In this document: piece after piece, positions 8,182-17,594 of the stretch
Position numbering within the stretch: the stretch's first letter is position 1
Layout of the letters: each line of letters opens with the position of its first letter
Source: Calothrix anomala FACHB-343
GTDB lineage: Bacteria > Cyanobacteriota > Cyanobacteriia > Cyanobacteriales > Nostocaceae
Assembly (NCBI RefSeq): GCF_014696435.1
Contig: NZ_JACJQG010000075.1
Span: forward strand, 1-48,122
Direction: 5' to 3'
DNA: 48,122 bases
Notes under the pieces: model-generated
Databases searched by the model: none
What the model was told of the DNA's origin: nothing
What the model saw: the letters and a program-made list of their open reading frames with translations, nothing else
Made by a program: the position numbers and the translations under genes

Positions 8182-9690
8182 ATGGCGAGAGATTTGCGGG
8201 GATTTATCAAACTTCTGGAAGAAAGAGGGCAATTAAAGCGAATTTCTGCTTTAGTGGACTCAGATTTAGAGATTGCGGAGATTTCTAACCGGATGCTGCA
8301 ACAAGGCGGGCCGGGCTTACTGTTTGAAAACGTCAAAGGTGCATCCTTCCCGGTGGCGGTGAATTTGATGGGAACTGTGGAAAGGATTTGCTGGGCGATG
8401 AATATGCAGCAGCCAGAAGAGTTAGAAACTCTGGGTAAAAAGCTGAGTATGCTGCAACAACCCAAACCACCAAAGAAGATTTCCCAAGCCATCGATTTTG
8501 GTAAGGTGCTGTTTGATGTCCTCAAAGCTAAACCAGGACGCGACTTTTTCCCCGCTTGTCAGCAAGTGGTAATTCAAGGGGACGATTTAGATTTAACTAA
8601 GTTGCCTTTAATACGTCCATATCCCGGTGATGCTAGCAAGATTATCACTCTAGGGCTAGTAATTACCAAGGATTGTGAGACTGGTACGCCTAATGTAGGT
8701 GTGTATCGTTTACAACTGCAATCTAAAAATACCATGACCGTACATTGGTTATCGGTGCGGGGTGGGGCGAGACATTTACGCAAAGCTGCAGAACGGGGTA
8801 AAAAATTAGAAATTGCGATCGCACTTGGTGTAGATCCTTTAATTATTATGGCAGCCGCTACACCCATACCTGTAGATTTATCAGAATGGCTATTTGCTGG
8901 GCTGTATGGCGGTTCTGGGGTGCAGTTGGCTAAATGCAAAACCGTAGATTTGGAAGTTCCCGCCGACTCAGAATTTGTCTTAGAAGGAACAATTACACCA
9001 GGGGAAATGTTACCTGATGGCCCCTTTGGCGATCATATGGGCTATTACGGCGGTGTGGAAGATTCGCCCTTAATTCGCTTTCAATGCATGACACACCGCA
9101 AAAATCCGATTTACTTAACAACATTTAGCGGTCGTCCACCTAAAGAAGAAGCTATGATGGCGATCGCGCTGAATAGAATTTATACCCCAATTCTCCGCCA
9201 ACAAGTCTCAGAAATTGTTGATTTCTTCCTACCAATGGAAGCTTTGAGTTACAAAGCGGCGATTATTTCCATTGATAAAGCATATCCCGGACAAGCACGA
9301 CGCGCTGCTTTGGCGTTTTGGAGTGCTTTACCCCAATTTACTTACACCAAGTTTGTAATTGTGGTTGATAAAGATATAAATATTCGCGATCCCCGTCAAG
9401 TTGTCTGGGCAATTAGTTCTAAAGTTGACCCCACCAGGGATGTATTTATCTTACCAAATACACCCTTTGACACCTTAGATTTTGCCAGCGAGAAAATTGG
9501 TTTAGGCGGACGCATGGGAATTGATGCTACCACGAAAATTCCCCCAGAAACCGACCACGAATGGGGCGCGCCACTAGAATCAGATTCCGATGTCGCCGCG
9601 ATGGTTGATAGACGCTGGGCTGAGTATGGGTTAGCAGATTTGCAATTAGGTGAAGTTGATCCAAATTTGTTTGGCTACGACATGAAGTGA
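8182..9690 (+). CDS. ubiD: UbiD-family decarboxylase
   Basis: 502 aa, full length for UbiD-type (de)carboxylases, which use prenylated FMN made by a UbiX partner. The N-terminus MARDLRGFIKLLEERGQL and the central block DGPFGDHMGYYGG, followed by THRKNPIYLTTFSGRPPKEE, are family hallmarks. In cyanobacteria the homologue is thought to decarboxylate a 4-hydroxy-3-prenylbenzoate intermediate in plastoquinone synthesis. That assignment comes from family knowledge, and the substrate is not visible here. It is a monocistronic + strand gene, convergent with the large exoprotein gene; a strong hairpin separates them. Confidence 0.9.
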   Translation: MARDLRGFIKLLEERGQLKRISALVDSDLEIAEISNRMLQQGGPGLLFENVKGASFPVAVNLMGTVERICWAMNMQQPEELETLGKKLSMLQQPKPPKKISQAIDFGKVLFDVLKAKPGRDFFPACQQVVIQGDDLDLTKLPLIRPYPGDASKIITLGLVITKDCETGTPNVGVYRLQLQSKNTMTVHWLSVRGGARHLRKAAERGKKLEIAIALGVDPLIIMAAATPIPVDLSEWLFAGLYGGSGVQLAKCKTVDLEVPADSEFVLEGTITPGEMLPDGPFGDHMGYYGGVEDSPLIRFQCMTHRKNPIYLTTFSGRPPKEEAMMAIALNRIYTPILRQQVSEIVDFFLPMEALSYKAAIISIDKAYPGQARRAALAFWSALPQFTYTKFVIVVDKDINIRDPRQVVWAISSKVDPTRDVFILPNTPFDTLDFASEKIGLGGRMGIDATTKIPPETDHEWGAPLESDSDVAAMVDRRWAEYGLADLQLGEVDPNLFGYDMK

Positions 9691-9702
9691 TCCGTTTTCG
9701 TA

Positions 9703-9743
9703 GGGGCGGGGAAACCCCGCCCTTGTGTGGGTTTCCCCGCCCC
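9703..9743. terminator. Strong hairpin between convergent genes
   Basis: Perfect 15-bp arms (GGGGCGGGGAAACCC and its complement, 9703-9717 and 9729-9743) with an 11-nt loop, placed between the ends of ubiD and the convergent exoprotein gene. It would act on both strands. The sequence also resembles a widespread cyanobacterial GC-rich palindromic repeat, and no long T-tract follows. Confidence 0.7.
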
Positions 9744-9757
9744 CATAATTACCAACA

Positions 9758-12700
9758 TCACGAACCAGCACAATAGGGTGCAGCCTGTTGAGATGTTACA
9801 TAAGTCACATCAGGCGCTTGTTTAACTAATTCCACCGTACCATTAGCATTAACTATCCACCCTTGCGCCTCAACTATTCTAGTAGCCTTATCATTATTTT
9901 CAGGTAGATTTGCTTTGTTAATTCCCCTGGCTGCTTCTATACCATTATTACCAGCAATTACAGCAAAATTACGTAAATCATGCCAAGAATTTTGACTGTT
10001 GAGGATGTGAGTAGGATTTTGTGGTAATCCATCTCTCCCTGTAATCACAAATTGATTGTCGCGGTTGCGCTTACAACTAGCAACTACTTGCTGAGAAACA
10101 TCAATTAAATCTTGCGGTAATTCTTGGATACTAATTTTATTATCTGCATCTGGGTTAGTTACAGTTACAACCCCATCAACGCCAAATTGCGAACTCGCAT
10201 CAATTTCACTATCGGGAGTTAAAAATATACCATTAGTGGAAATAAAAATATTACCACCATTTCCCAAAACAGCATTAGCGCGGATATCGCTATTATTTGC
10301 ACCGACAACAAACCGGGAATTAATAAAAATATCACCACCACCCCCTGTACTGTCGGTAACGCTACTACTAATTAGGCTATTGTTACGTAATAACAGTAAA
10401 TTACTATTCAGCCTAATTGAACCACCACCCGATTGAGTGGAAGTAGCGATAACTTGACTTTCATCGGTGCGAATTCGGTTAGCATCAATAAAGATATCAC
10501 CAGCTAAACCTGAACCAATACTACTAGTACTAATAAATGCGCCGCTATTTAATTCCAACAAATTAGTATTAGCGCGAATTGTACCGCCATTCGCAGTACC
10601 TCTAGTTTCGGCAGTAATTGCACTACCATTACTAGCCATAATTGACGATTGAATATTCAGTTGAATATTACCACCACCACCTTTCCAAGTTGATGCATTA
10701 ATACTACTGGGGATTTCTGAATTATTATTCAACATTTCTAACCAGATAGCATTAATTTGAATATCCCCTGCTGCACCATCTCCTGGAGAAATACTTTGAT
10801 TACGACTGCGAAAATTACTTGCAGCAATAGTCGCACCATTAGCGATGGTTAATTTTTCAGTATTAATAGTTAATTTACCACCATTTCCCTGACTAATAAC
10901 CTGGCTATTAGCGTTATTACTAGCATTACTAAATATGCCACTACTAGCGCTAGATATAAAACCATCTAAACTAATATCTTTTGCCTGAATAATCAATTCT
11001 CCAGCGTCACCTTTACCAAAAGTGCTAGTGGCAATTTGTCCAGCATCTTTTAAAGATAGAATATCGGTATTAATCGTTAATTTACCACCACTACCCGTAG
11101 CGTTAGTCTGAACATCAGCCGCAATAGCTGTCGGTAATACATTACCTTCTTTACTCTGAATTTCTATATTTTTAGCATCAATATCTATCTGTCCAGCATT
11201 ACCTGAACTGTTAGTTTTAGAAACTATAGCACCACCATCAAATAACTTTAAATTTGCCGTTTCAACTCTTAGCAGTCCACCATTACCTGTGGCATTTTCT
11301 TCAACATTGCTAAATAAGCCACTAGCAAATTTTCCGGCAACTGTGCCGCTAATTTCTATATTGTTAGCAATAACTTCTATTTTACCAGCATTCCCACCCA
11401 GATTAGTATTATTCCCAATCTGCGCCCCATCTTTTACTGCTAAAGTATCAGTTTTTAAATAAATATTACCACCATCTCCATTAGAGTAAGTTGTCGCTAA
11501 TAAAACACTAGCAAATTCATCAAAAGCAGCACCAATTATTTGAGTTTTTTTGGCAGTAATATTAATATCGCCACCCTTACCGCCACCCGGCCAACTAGTA
11601 GTTGAAATTTGTGCGCCATCACTAATTAAAAGATTTTCAGTAACAACATTAACTTTGCCAGCATCGCCACTACCAGAATCAGTATTAGCAAATATCCCAC
11701 TAGGCCCTAAAGGCCCGCCAAAAATTAGTTCTATATCGCTAGCCTGAATATTAACTGTACCGCCAGTTCCAAAGCCAAAGGTATTACTACTAATTTGTCC
11801 GCCATCTGTAGCAATTAATTTGTTAGTAGTAATATCAATGATGCCACCATTGCCTGTTGCGCCTGTAGAAACATCAGTAGAGATAATAGTAGATAATCCT
11901 GAATCAGGATTAAAGCCATTTACCTGTAGCAATTCTCTGGCATTAATCAGAATCGCACCTCCATTTAAACTGCCTTCTGTATTGGCTAAAATTGCCGAAC
12001 CATCAGTTACATTTACGTTTCTACCCATTACTTGAACATTACCACTTCCCTCTCCACTAACATCAATAGAAGCGGCTTTATTTAAGTTAATATCTAAAAA
12101 ACTATTCACACCTGGATAACTTAAAGATAAACCGGAATTTGTGGAATTAATAGTAACTAAACTATCTTTAACAGCAGCAATTTCTACTCTACCTTGAGCG
12201 GCAGTCACATTACCACCCACGAGAGAAACTTCACCACCGACTAATGCTAAAGTTTGCCCAGATGGTACCGCTATTCCTACAGGTCTATTATCTCTAGAAG
12301 TGGCAAAAAATTCATCAATAAATAGTTTATTACCATCTCCATTGACGATAATTCCACCGGGATTTGCGCCATACTGTAAACCTACAGGAGTATTGATAGT
12401 TAATAAAGGTGCTGCTTGGGGATTAACTGCACTATAAATACTGCCATCAGCAAATTTAATACTATCAGCAGTGCTAGCAAAAAAAGAACCACCAATATTT
12501 AAAGCGGCGTTAGCACCAAAAACAATACCATTGGGGTTAATTAAAAATAAATTGGCAGTACCATTAGCCCGAATTAAACCATTAATATCCGAAATAGAAC
12601 CACCAGTAACACGACTAATAATATTAGAGACATCTACATCATTTTTAAACCAAGCTGTGGTGTCTTTGAGGACAGAAAACTGTGAAAAACTATGAAATAA

Positions 12701-12916
12701 GTTACTACCTGATTTGGTTCCGCCAGTAATTTCCGTGGTATTACCGACAGTAGCCGTTGCTGATGGGGAAGAGATTGTATTATCAGGAACAATTTGGGCA
12801 GAGGCTAAGGTTGGAGTTAGATAAACTGAAGATAAAATACAAAATAAAAGAATTTTGAATTTAGGATTGTTTACTATCCATAGATTGTTATTAAAATTTT
12901 CTGCCTGATTATTCAT
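9758..12916 (-). CDS. Two-partner secretion exoprotein (TpsA, filamentous haemagglutinin N-terminal domain)
   Basis: 1052 aa. The N-terminus has a signal peptide (hydrophobic ILLFCILSSVYLTPTL, cleavage near ASA-QIVPD). A TPS secretion domain follows at about residues 42-180, with the diagnostic NPNGIVFGANA motif after ANLFLI. The rest consists of many short repeats of the GNGGxLxIxTxxLxLxDGAxI type, expected to form a right-handed beta-helix. The C-terminus carries a Cys-containing segment (VASCKRNRDNQFVITG) found in cyanobacterial proteins of this class. It should be exported to the periplasm by Sec and across the outer membrane by a TpsB (FhaC-like) porin. No TpsB gene lies in the window. 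A likely role is surface adhesion or filament contact, but no specific target is visible. Confidence 0.9.
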   Translation of the reverse strand: MNNQAENFNNNLWIVNNPKFKILLFCILSSVYLTPTLASAQIVPDNTISSPSATATVGNTTEITGGTKSGSNLFHSFSQFSVLKDTTAWFKNDVDVSNIISRVTGGSISDINGLIRANGTANLFLINPNGIVFGANAALNIGGSFFASTADSIKFADGSIYSAVNPQAAPLLTINTPVGLQYGANPGGIIVNGDGNKLFIDEFFATSRDNRPVGIAVPSGQTLALVGGEVSLVGGNVTAAQGRVEIAAVKDSLVTINSTNSGLSLSYPGVNSFLDINLNKAASIDVSGEGSGNVQVMGRNVNVTDGSAILANTEGSLNGGAILINARELLQVNGFNPDSGLSTIISTDVSTGATGNGGIIDITTNKLIATDGGQISSNTFGFGTGGTVNIQASDIELIFGGPLGPSGIFANTDSGSGDAGKVNVVTENLLISDGAQISTTSWPGGGKGGDINITAKKTQIIGAAFDEFASVLLATTYSNGDGGNIYLKTDTLAVKDGAQIGNNTNLGGNAGKIEVIANNIEISGTVAGKFASGLFSNVEENATGNGGLLRVETANLKLFDGGAIVSKTNSSGNAGQIDIDAKNIEIQSKEGNVLPTAIAADVQTNATGSGGKLTINTDILSLKDAGQIATSTFGKGDAGELIIQAKDISLDGFISSASSGIFSNASNNANSQVISQGNGGKLTINTEKLTIANGATIAASNFRSRNQSISPGDGAAGDIQINAIWLEMLNNNSEIPSSINASTWKGGGGNIQLNIQSSIMASNGSAITAETRGTANGGTIRANTNLLELNSGAFISTSSIGSGLAGDIFIDANRIRTDESQVIATSTQSGGGSIRLNSNLLLLRNNSLISSSVTDSTGGGGDIFINSRFVVGANNSDIRANAVLGNGGNIFISTNGIFLTPDSEIDASSQFGVDGVVTVTNPDADNKISIQELPQDLIDVSQQVVASCKRNRDNQFVITGRDGLPQNPTHILNSQNSWHDLRNFAVIAGNNGIEAARGINKANLPENNDKATRIVEAQGWIVNANGTVELVKQAPDVTYVTSQQAAPYCAGS

Positions 12917-13035
12917 AGATCCTGAATTAAATCTCTTCCCAAGAATGATAGTGTTATAGTGCCCATAACCGATGTTTAAATAACATCCTCATAGGGAAGC
13001 AGGGTTTTTAAATCTTTTAAATGCCATAACCACAA

Positions 13036-13068
13036 ATAACCCCAACTTTTAATCAAAGCTGGGGTTAT
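13036..13068 (-). terminator. Hairpin terminator downstream of PIN-TRAM gene
   Basis: Arms ATAACCCCAACTTT (13036-13049) and AAAGCTGGGGTTAT (13055-13068) pair over 14 bp with one mismatch and a 5-nt loop. It lies between the minus-strand PIN-TRAM gene and the exoprotein gene, so it probably separates their transcripts. Confidence 0.7.
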
Positions 13069-13141
13069 GAATTTAATCAACAATCGGTGCAGATAACCTA
13101 CACCGATGGCTAATACACTTAAATTAAACATTCTATTGTCT

Positions 13142-14218
13142 TTATGCCAATGCTGAAGCCTGTGGTTTTGCAAAAATCATGCGTCCTGCTGTAGTTTGCA
13201 AAGCACTGGTGACTACAACTCGCAGTTCTCCACCTACATAACTACTACCTTCTTCCACGACAACCATTGTGCCATCATCAAGGTAGCCGATTCCTTGGCT
13301 GGGTTCTTTCCCTTCTTTGAGAATTTTCAAATCTAGGTTATCGCCAGGTAAATATGTGGGACGAACGGCGTTAACTAAATCGTTGACATTCAATACGGGG
13401 ACTTTCTGCACGCTAGCAACTTTCGATAAATTGTAATCGTTAGTCAGCAGCGTGGCGTTAATTTCTTGAGCAAATCGTACCAGCTTGGCATCGACTGTGG
13501 AAATATCTTCGTAATCTGCTGGGTTAATGAGAATGCGATCGGGATAAGCTTCTTTAATGCGGTTGAGAATTTCTAATCCTCTTCTTCCCCTTACCCGCTT
13601 TTGGTCTTTACTCGCATCGGCTACTTGTTGCAATTCTTGCAACACAAACTGTGGGACAATAATTTGTCCTTCTAAAAAGCCGGTTTCTAAAAGTGCTTCA
13701 ATCCGACCATCAATAATACAGCTAGTGTCTAAAACTTTCGTATTGGCGGGTTTGAGAGTTCCTTCCGCTACCATAGTTTCTACGGTGTTGGGATTAATAA
13801 ATCGCAACAAACCTCGCCCGTGGGTATCAGCCAAATTCATCCCAGTCACAGACAGGATAATACTGCCGACAACTGCAACTAAAGGCTTAATAAAACTAAA
13901 ATCCGGGGGGATAGGTAGCAAAAATAGCGGGGCTATCATGAGGTTGGCTAATAATAGTCCAATTACCAAACCAATCGCCCGCGTTAGAATTACTTCCAGA
14001 GGCATTTCTTTGACTTGTGCTTCTAAGCGACGGTAGGTAGTTTGGAAACTCAGCCCCACTGCACCGCCAATAATAGCGGCAAAAACGGCAACAACTAAGC
14101 GTAAAGCTTCTATGTTTGTTACTCGGTCTAGCGAACCATTGGGTAGTAGTTCAATGCTATAGAACCCGATCCCCGATGCTGCTAGGATAAATGAGAGAAT
14201 AATAATTGCATCTAGCAT
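13142..14218 (-). CDS. Membrane-anchored PIN and TRAM domain protein (YacL-like)
   Basis: 358 aa. The N-terminal third has four hydrophobic segments (IIILSFILAASGIGFYS; LVVAVFAAIIGGAVGL; AIGLVIGLLLANLMIAPLF; LVAVVGSIILSVTGM). A PIN-type nuclease domain follows, with acidic residues in VLDTSCIIDGR, a Glu in the QELQ helix, and TVDAKLV plus LLTNDYNL. A C-terminal TRAM-like beta-barrel is around GDNLDLKILKEGKEPSQGIGYL. The architecture matches the YacL family of gram-positive bacteria and cyanobacteria, presumed membrane-tethered ribonucleases. It is not a toxin: no antitoxin neighbours it. The target RNA is unknown. Confidence 0.88.
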   Translation of the reverse strand: MLDAIIILSFILAASGIGFYSIELLPNGSLDRVTNIEALRLVVAVFAAIIGGAVGLSFQTTYRRLEAQVKEMPLEVILTRAIGLVIGLLLANLMIAPLFLLPIPPDFSFIKPLVAVVGSIILSVTGMNLADTHGRGLLRFINPNTVETMVAEGTLKPANTKVLDTSCIIDGRIEALLETGFLEGQIIVPQFVLQELQQVADASKDQKRVRGRRGLEILNRIKEAYPDRILINPADYEDISTVDAKLVRFAQEINATLLTNDYNLSKVASVQKVPVLNVNDLVNAVRPTYLPGDNLDLKILKEGKEPSQGIGYLDDGTMVVVEEGSSYVGGELRVVVTSALQTTAGRMIFAKPQASALA

Positions 14219-14470
14219 GGTTTTTTGGTTTTTCCTGCAACTGTATTAACCGAAAGAGTTTAAGTATTTTTTATTTCATCTGCAAATGAGATTGATAAAT
14301 GTTTACTTAACTCTAGGGGTTTAAGCAGGCAATATCTGCAAATATTATAACGAAATAGTTTTACCTTCATATTCTTAATTGTTTTGTTGTAAAACGATAA
14401 AACTCGTAAATAAACTACTAATTTTTATTGTCGGTAATTCTCTGGATGATTAATTTTATTATTTCTCACA

Positions 14471-15652
14471 ATGGATAAAAAACTTAATTTTGATAGCCTT
14501 CCCAGTTCTGCTTACGTGCATATTCCTTTTTGCAGACGGAGGTGCTTTTATTGTGATTTTCCGATATATGTTGTGGGCGATCGCGCTCGTGGAGAAACAT
14601 CTGGTACTATCTCCCAATATGTAGAGCTGCTAATTCAAGAAATCGGCATCACCCAGTCGTTTGGTCAACCCTTAAAGACGATTTTTTTTGGTGGTGGTAC
14701 TCCTTCATTATTGGCGATAGACCAGTTACAGCAAATATTAGCAGCCTTAGACAGGCGTTTTGGTATTTTACCAGGGGCGGAGATTTCAATGGAAATCGAC
14801 CCAGGAACGTTTGATTTAGCACATATAGCTGGTTACCGCAGGTTAGGGGTAAATCGGGTAAGTTTGGGCGTACAGGCGTTTCAAGCAGAGTTGCTGAAAG
14901 TCGCAGGGCGATCGCATACAATTGCAGATATTTTTGCAGCTGTAGAGTTAGTCCGCAAAGTCGAGATACCCGAATTGAGTTTAGACTTAATTTCTGGGTT
15001 ACCGCATCAGTCTTTAGGAGATTGGCAAGATTCATTAACAAAGGCAATTGCGATCGCGCCTACCCACATCTCAATTTATGACCTTACCATAGAGCCAGGT
15101 ACAGCTTTTGGGCGTTACTATCAACCCGGTGCGAGTCCCTTACCCACAGATGAAACCACAGTGCAAATGTACCAAATGGCACAACAAGCTTTAACATCTG
15201 CAGGTTACGAACATTACGAAATCTCTAACTACGCACAATCAGGTCATCAATGCCAACATAATCGAGTGTATTGGGAAAACCGCCCTTATTATGGCTTTGG
15301 GATGGGTGCAGCTAGTTATATTGACGGAAAACGCTTCACTCGTCCCCGTAAAACTAAAGAATATTACCAATGGGTAGAAGCTGGTTGCGTAGTCGATTGT
15401 GAAGTTACACCAGTTAATGAAGTTTTGTTAGAAACTTTTATGTTGGGATTACGTCTACCTGAAGGGATGAGTTTAGCAGCCTTAGCCGTGGCATTTGGAA
15501 ATGAGAAAGTAGAACAGATCTATCAATTTTTACAACCCTATTTTGATAAAGGTTGGGTAGAAATTGTTGATGGCAGATTGCGTTTAAGCGATCCTCAGGG
15601 CTTTTTATTTTCTAACGTAGTTTTAGCAGAATTATTTGCCGAATTTGGTTAA
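14471..15652 (+). CDS. hemW: Radical SAM protein HemW (coproporphyrinogen oxidase-like)
   Basis: 393 aa. The radical SAM cluster motif is C21-x3-C25-x2-C28 in PFCRRRCFYCDF, followed by FFGGGTPSLL, as in the HemN/HemW family. In true oxygen-independent coproporphyrinogen oxidases (HemN) a fourth Cys follows two residues after the third. Here that position is Phe (YCDF), the pattern of HemW, a haem-binding chaperone. The C-terminal HemN-type domain is present (VYWENRPYYGFGMGAASY...RKTKEYYQW). ATG start. It is a single-gene unit with a terminator after it. Confidence 0.88.
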   Translation: MDKKLNFDSLPSSAYVHIPFCRRRCFYCDFPIYVVGDRARGETSGTISQYVELLIQEIGITQSFGQPLKTIFFGGGTPSLLAIDQLQQILAALDRRFGILPGAEISMEIDPGTFDLAHIAGYRRLGVNRVSLGVQAFQAELLKVAGRSHTIADIFAAVELVRKVEIPELSLDLISGLPHQSLGDWQDSLTKAIAIAPTHISIYDLTIEPGTAFGRYYQPGASPLPTDETTVQMYQMAQQALTSAGYEHYEISNYAQSGHQCQHNRVYWENRPYYGFGMGAASYIDGKRFTRPRKTKEYYQWVEAGCVVDCEVTPVNEVLLETFMLGLRLPEGMSLAALAVAFGNEKVEQIYQFLQPYFDKGWVEIVDGRLRLSDPQGFLFSNVVLAELFAEFG

Positions 15653-16033
15653 ATAACAGCGCAGCTCATGAGCAAAATAAACCTCTTAAAAGCTGCCATT
15701 GCATGGGTAAATCTCATTGTTAAAAAGCTCATAACCATAGTCAATATTTAGCTATTTTTTAGTTCGACATATTGCTATTTAATCGACACAATCAGTCGTT
15801 GAATGTAATCATTCAACGGCTATTTTTTATTGCTGATAAACTGCACTGATCTCGCCATTTTTTTTGATATTTTCATGAGAATTTACTCATATTTCCTTCA
15901 TTATATTATCATAAACTCCTGTTTAAAATTAATTTAAGGCGAAGTTAATAAAGATTTCGCGGCCACTTATTTTTACCAGGATGCAAACAAGTCACAAAAA
16001 TTAAATATACCAAATAAGGCATAAATAAAAGCA
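15653..16033. other. hemW to permease intergenic region
   Basis: About 380 bp. Apart from the terminator at 15795-15828 it is AT-rich and holds no credible ORF. The right half presumably carries the promoter of the permease gene, but no clear -35/-10 pair was chosen. Confidence 0.6.
15795..15828 (+). terminator. Rho-independent terminator
   Basis: Stem 15795-15805 / 15810-15820 (11 bp with one G-T pair, CGTTGAATG core), 4-nt loop, then TATTTTTTA. It lies about 140 bp after hemW on the + strand. Confidence 0.8.
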
Positions 16034-17500
16034 ATGAAAATAGATGGCGATGAGCGTAATGGGATCACAATCAAACAGCAATCAGCTAAAATTTTGCAAT
16101 ATTTTCGCCGTGCCAATCCTGGTCAGAAGAAATCACTATTAGCACTGTTTTTAACATCTATATCTAGTGTCATAGTATTTCTCGCTGATGACTTATCTAT
16201 CAAAGGACGGGTGACTATATTTGTATTTCTGCTGACTGTAATTTTGTGGTCAACAACCTCAATTAATGCTGCTTACATAGCCTTAATTTCTGTGCTTTTA
16301 CTGTTGTTAACTGGGTGTATTTCCCAAGAACAATTTTTTGCATCTTTGGGTTCAGACGTTATCTGGTTAATGATAGGTGCATTTATTTTGGGAAGCGCAG
16401 TTAAGCAAACTGGTTTAGCCACCAGACTAACTCAAGCAGTCGCAGCTAAAGCCCACAATATTAGTAGTTTATTTTGGTTGCTAACTACAGTTTTAATTCC
16501 CTTATCTTTTTTGATTCCCTCTACCTCTGGACGTGCTGCTGTCACCCATCCAATTTTTCGCAGCATCGCCAATACCATAGAGGATAGACGTACCCGTCGC
16601 GCTCTAGCATTGTTGATGCCTTCGATTATCTTAGTGTCTACAATTGCTTCCTTAACTGGTGCCGGTTCTCATTTAGTGGCTAAAGATTTATTAGCAGAAA
16701 TTTCTGGAAAAGATATATCTTTTAGCCAGTGGTTAATTTATGGCTTACCCTTTGGAATTGTTGCCAGTTATGCCTCTTGTTGGGTAATCATGGGTTTATT
16801 TCTCGACAAAAAACGCTGTCAACAAAAGTTAAATGTTGAATGTTTACAACCAACACCTCTATCTCTACCCGAACGCAAAACATTATTCATTGTTTTATTC
16901 ATGTTGTTGCTGTGGATTACCGAACAATGGCATGGTTTAGAAATTGCTACCGTCACCATCATCGGAGCCATGATTCTTACCGCACCTAATCTTGGTGTCA
17001 TAAAGTGGAAAGATGCAGTCAAAGATGTTTCTTGGAACCTGATTATTTTTGTCGGTGCAACCTTGGTTTTAGGACGTGCATTAATTAGTTCTGGTGCATC
17101 GGAATGGATTATTGAGCATGTTTTCCGCTTCAGTGAAATCAACAGCGCCAATTCTCAGTTTCTCATTCTGCTACTGCTCACCATCATTAGTCTAACTTCT
17201 CATATCTACATGACTTCCCACACAGCCAGAGCCGCAGCGTTAGTTCCCCCCCTGCTGTACCTCGCTAGCAGTCTCGATATCAATCCTGTTGCTGTCTTAT
17301 TTCTTAGCACCTTAGGAATGGACTATTGTCTCACCTTCCCTGTCAGTTCCAAAGCATTGATGGTTTATCAAGACGCAGACACAGATGGTTTTCAAGCAAC
17401 AGATTTACTCCGGCTAAGTTCAGTGATGATTGTTATTCACCTCGCTTTAGTTCTCTTGTTTTATTACACCTGGTGGCGTTGGGTAGGTTTATCCTTCTAA
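16034..17500 (+). CDS. SLC13 (DASS) family anion permease
   Basis: 488 aa, hydrophobic throughout with some 11-12 predicted membrane segments. It shows the pattern of divalent anion:sodium symporters: GSDVIWLMIGAFILGSAVKQTGLATRL, then PSTSGRAAVTHP in the first half, and a second inverted half with GATLVLGRALISSGASEWI and TSHTARAAALVPPLLY. Family members take up sulfate, dicarboxylates or related anions, and the substrate cannot be read here. It is followed after about 95 bp by glycerate kinase, a possible but unproven functional link through organic acids. Confidence 0.85.
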   Translation: MKIDGDERNGITIKQQSAKILQYFRRANPGQKKSLLALFLTSISSVIVFLADDLSIKGRVTIFVFLLTVILWSTTSINAAYIALISVLLLLLTGCISQEQFFASLGSDVIWLMIGAFILGSAVKQTGLATRLTQAVAAKAHNISSLFWLLTTVLIPLSFLIPSTSGRAAVTHPIFRSIANTIEDRRTRRALALLMPSIILVSTIASLTGAGSHLVAKDLLAEISGKDISFSQWLIYGLPFGIVASYASCWVIMGLFLDKKRCQQKLNVECLQPTPLSLPERKTLFIVLFMLLLWITEQWHGLEIATVTIIGAMILTAPNLGVIKWKDAVKDVSWNLIIFVGATLVLGRALISSGASEWIIEHVFRFSEINSANSQFLILLLLTIISLTSHIYMTSHTARAAALVPPLLYLASSLDINPVAVLFLSTLGMDYCLTFPVSSKALMVYQDADTDGFQATDLLRLSSVMIVIHLALVLLFYYTWWRWVGLSF

Positions 17501-17594
17501 GTCAGCAATTGTGGAATTTTCAATTTTGAATTGCTGACTCTCCACTCCCGATTTAATCACAAAAAAAGCGGCTGGATTGCCGCAGGAAATTATA

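Noticed and set aside
12976-13173. 65-aa minus-strand frame overlapping the end of the PIN-TRAM gene
   Set aside because: It overlaps the PIN-TRAM gene by about 30 nt and runs through the terminator hairpin; composition looks random.
13142-14218. VapC toxin
   Set aside because: Despite the PIN domain it has four membrane helices and a TRAM domain and no antitoxin neighbour.
14471-15652. Oxygen-independent coproporphyrinogen oxidase HemN
   Set aside because: The fourth Cys expected in HemN (CxxxCxxCxC) is Phe here, which fits HemW.
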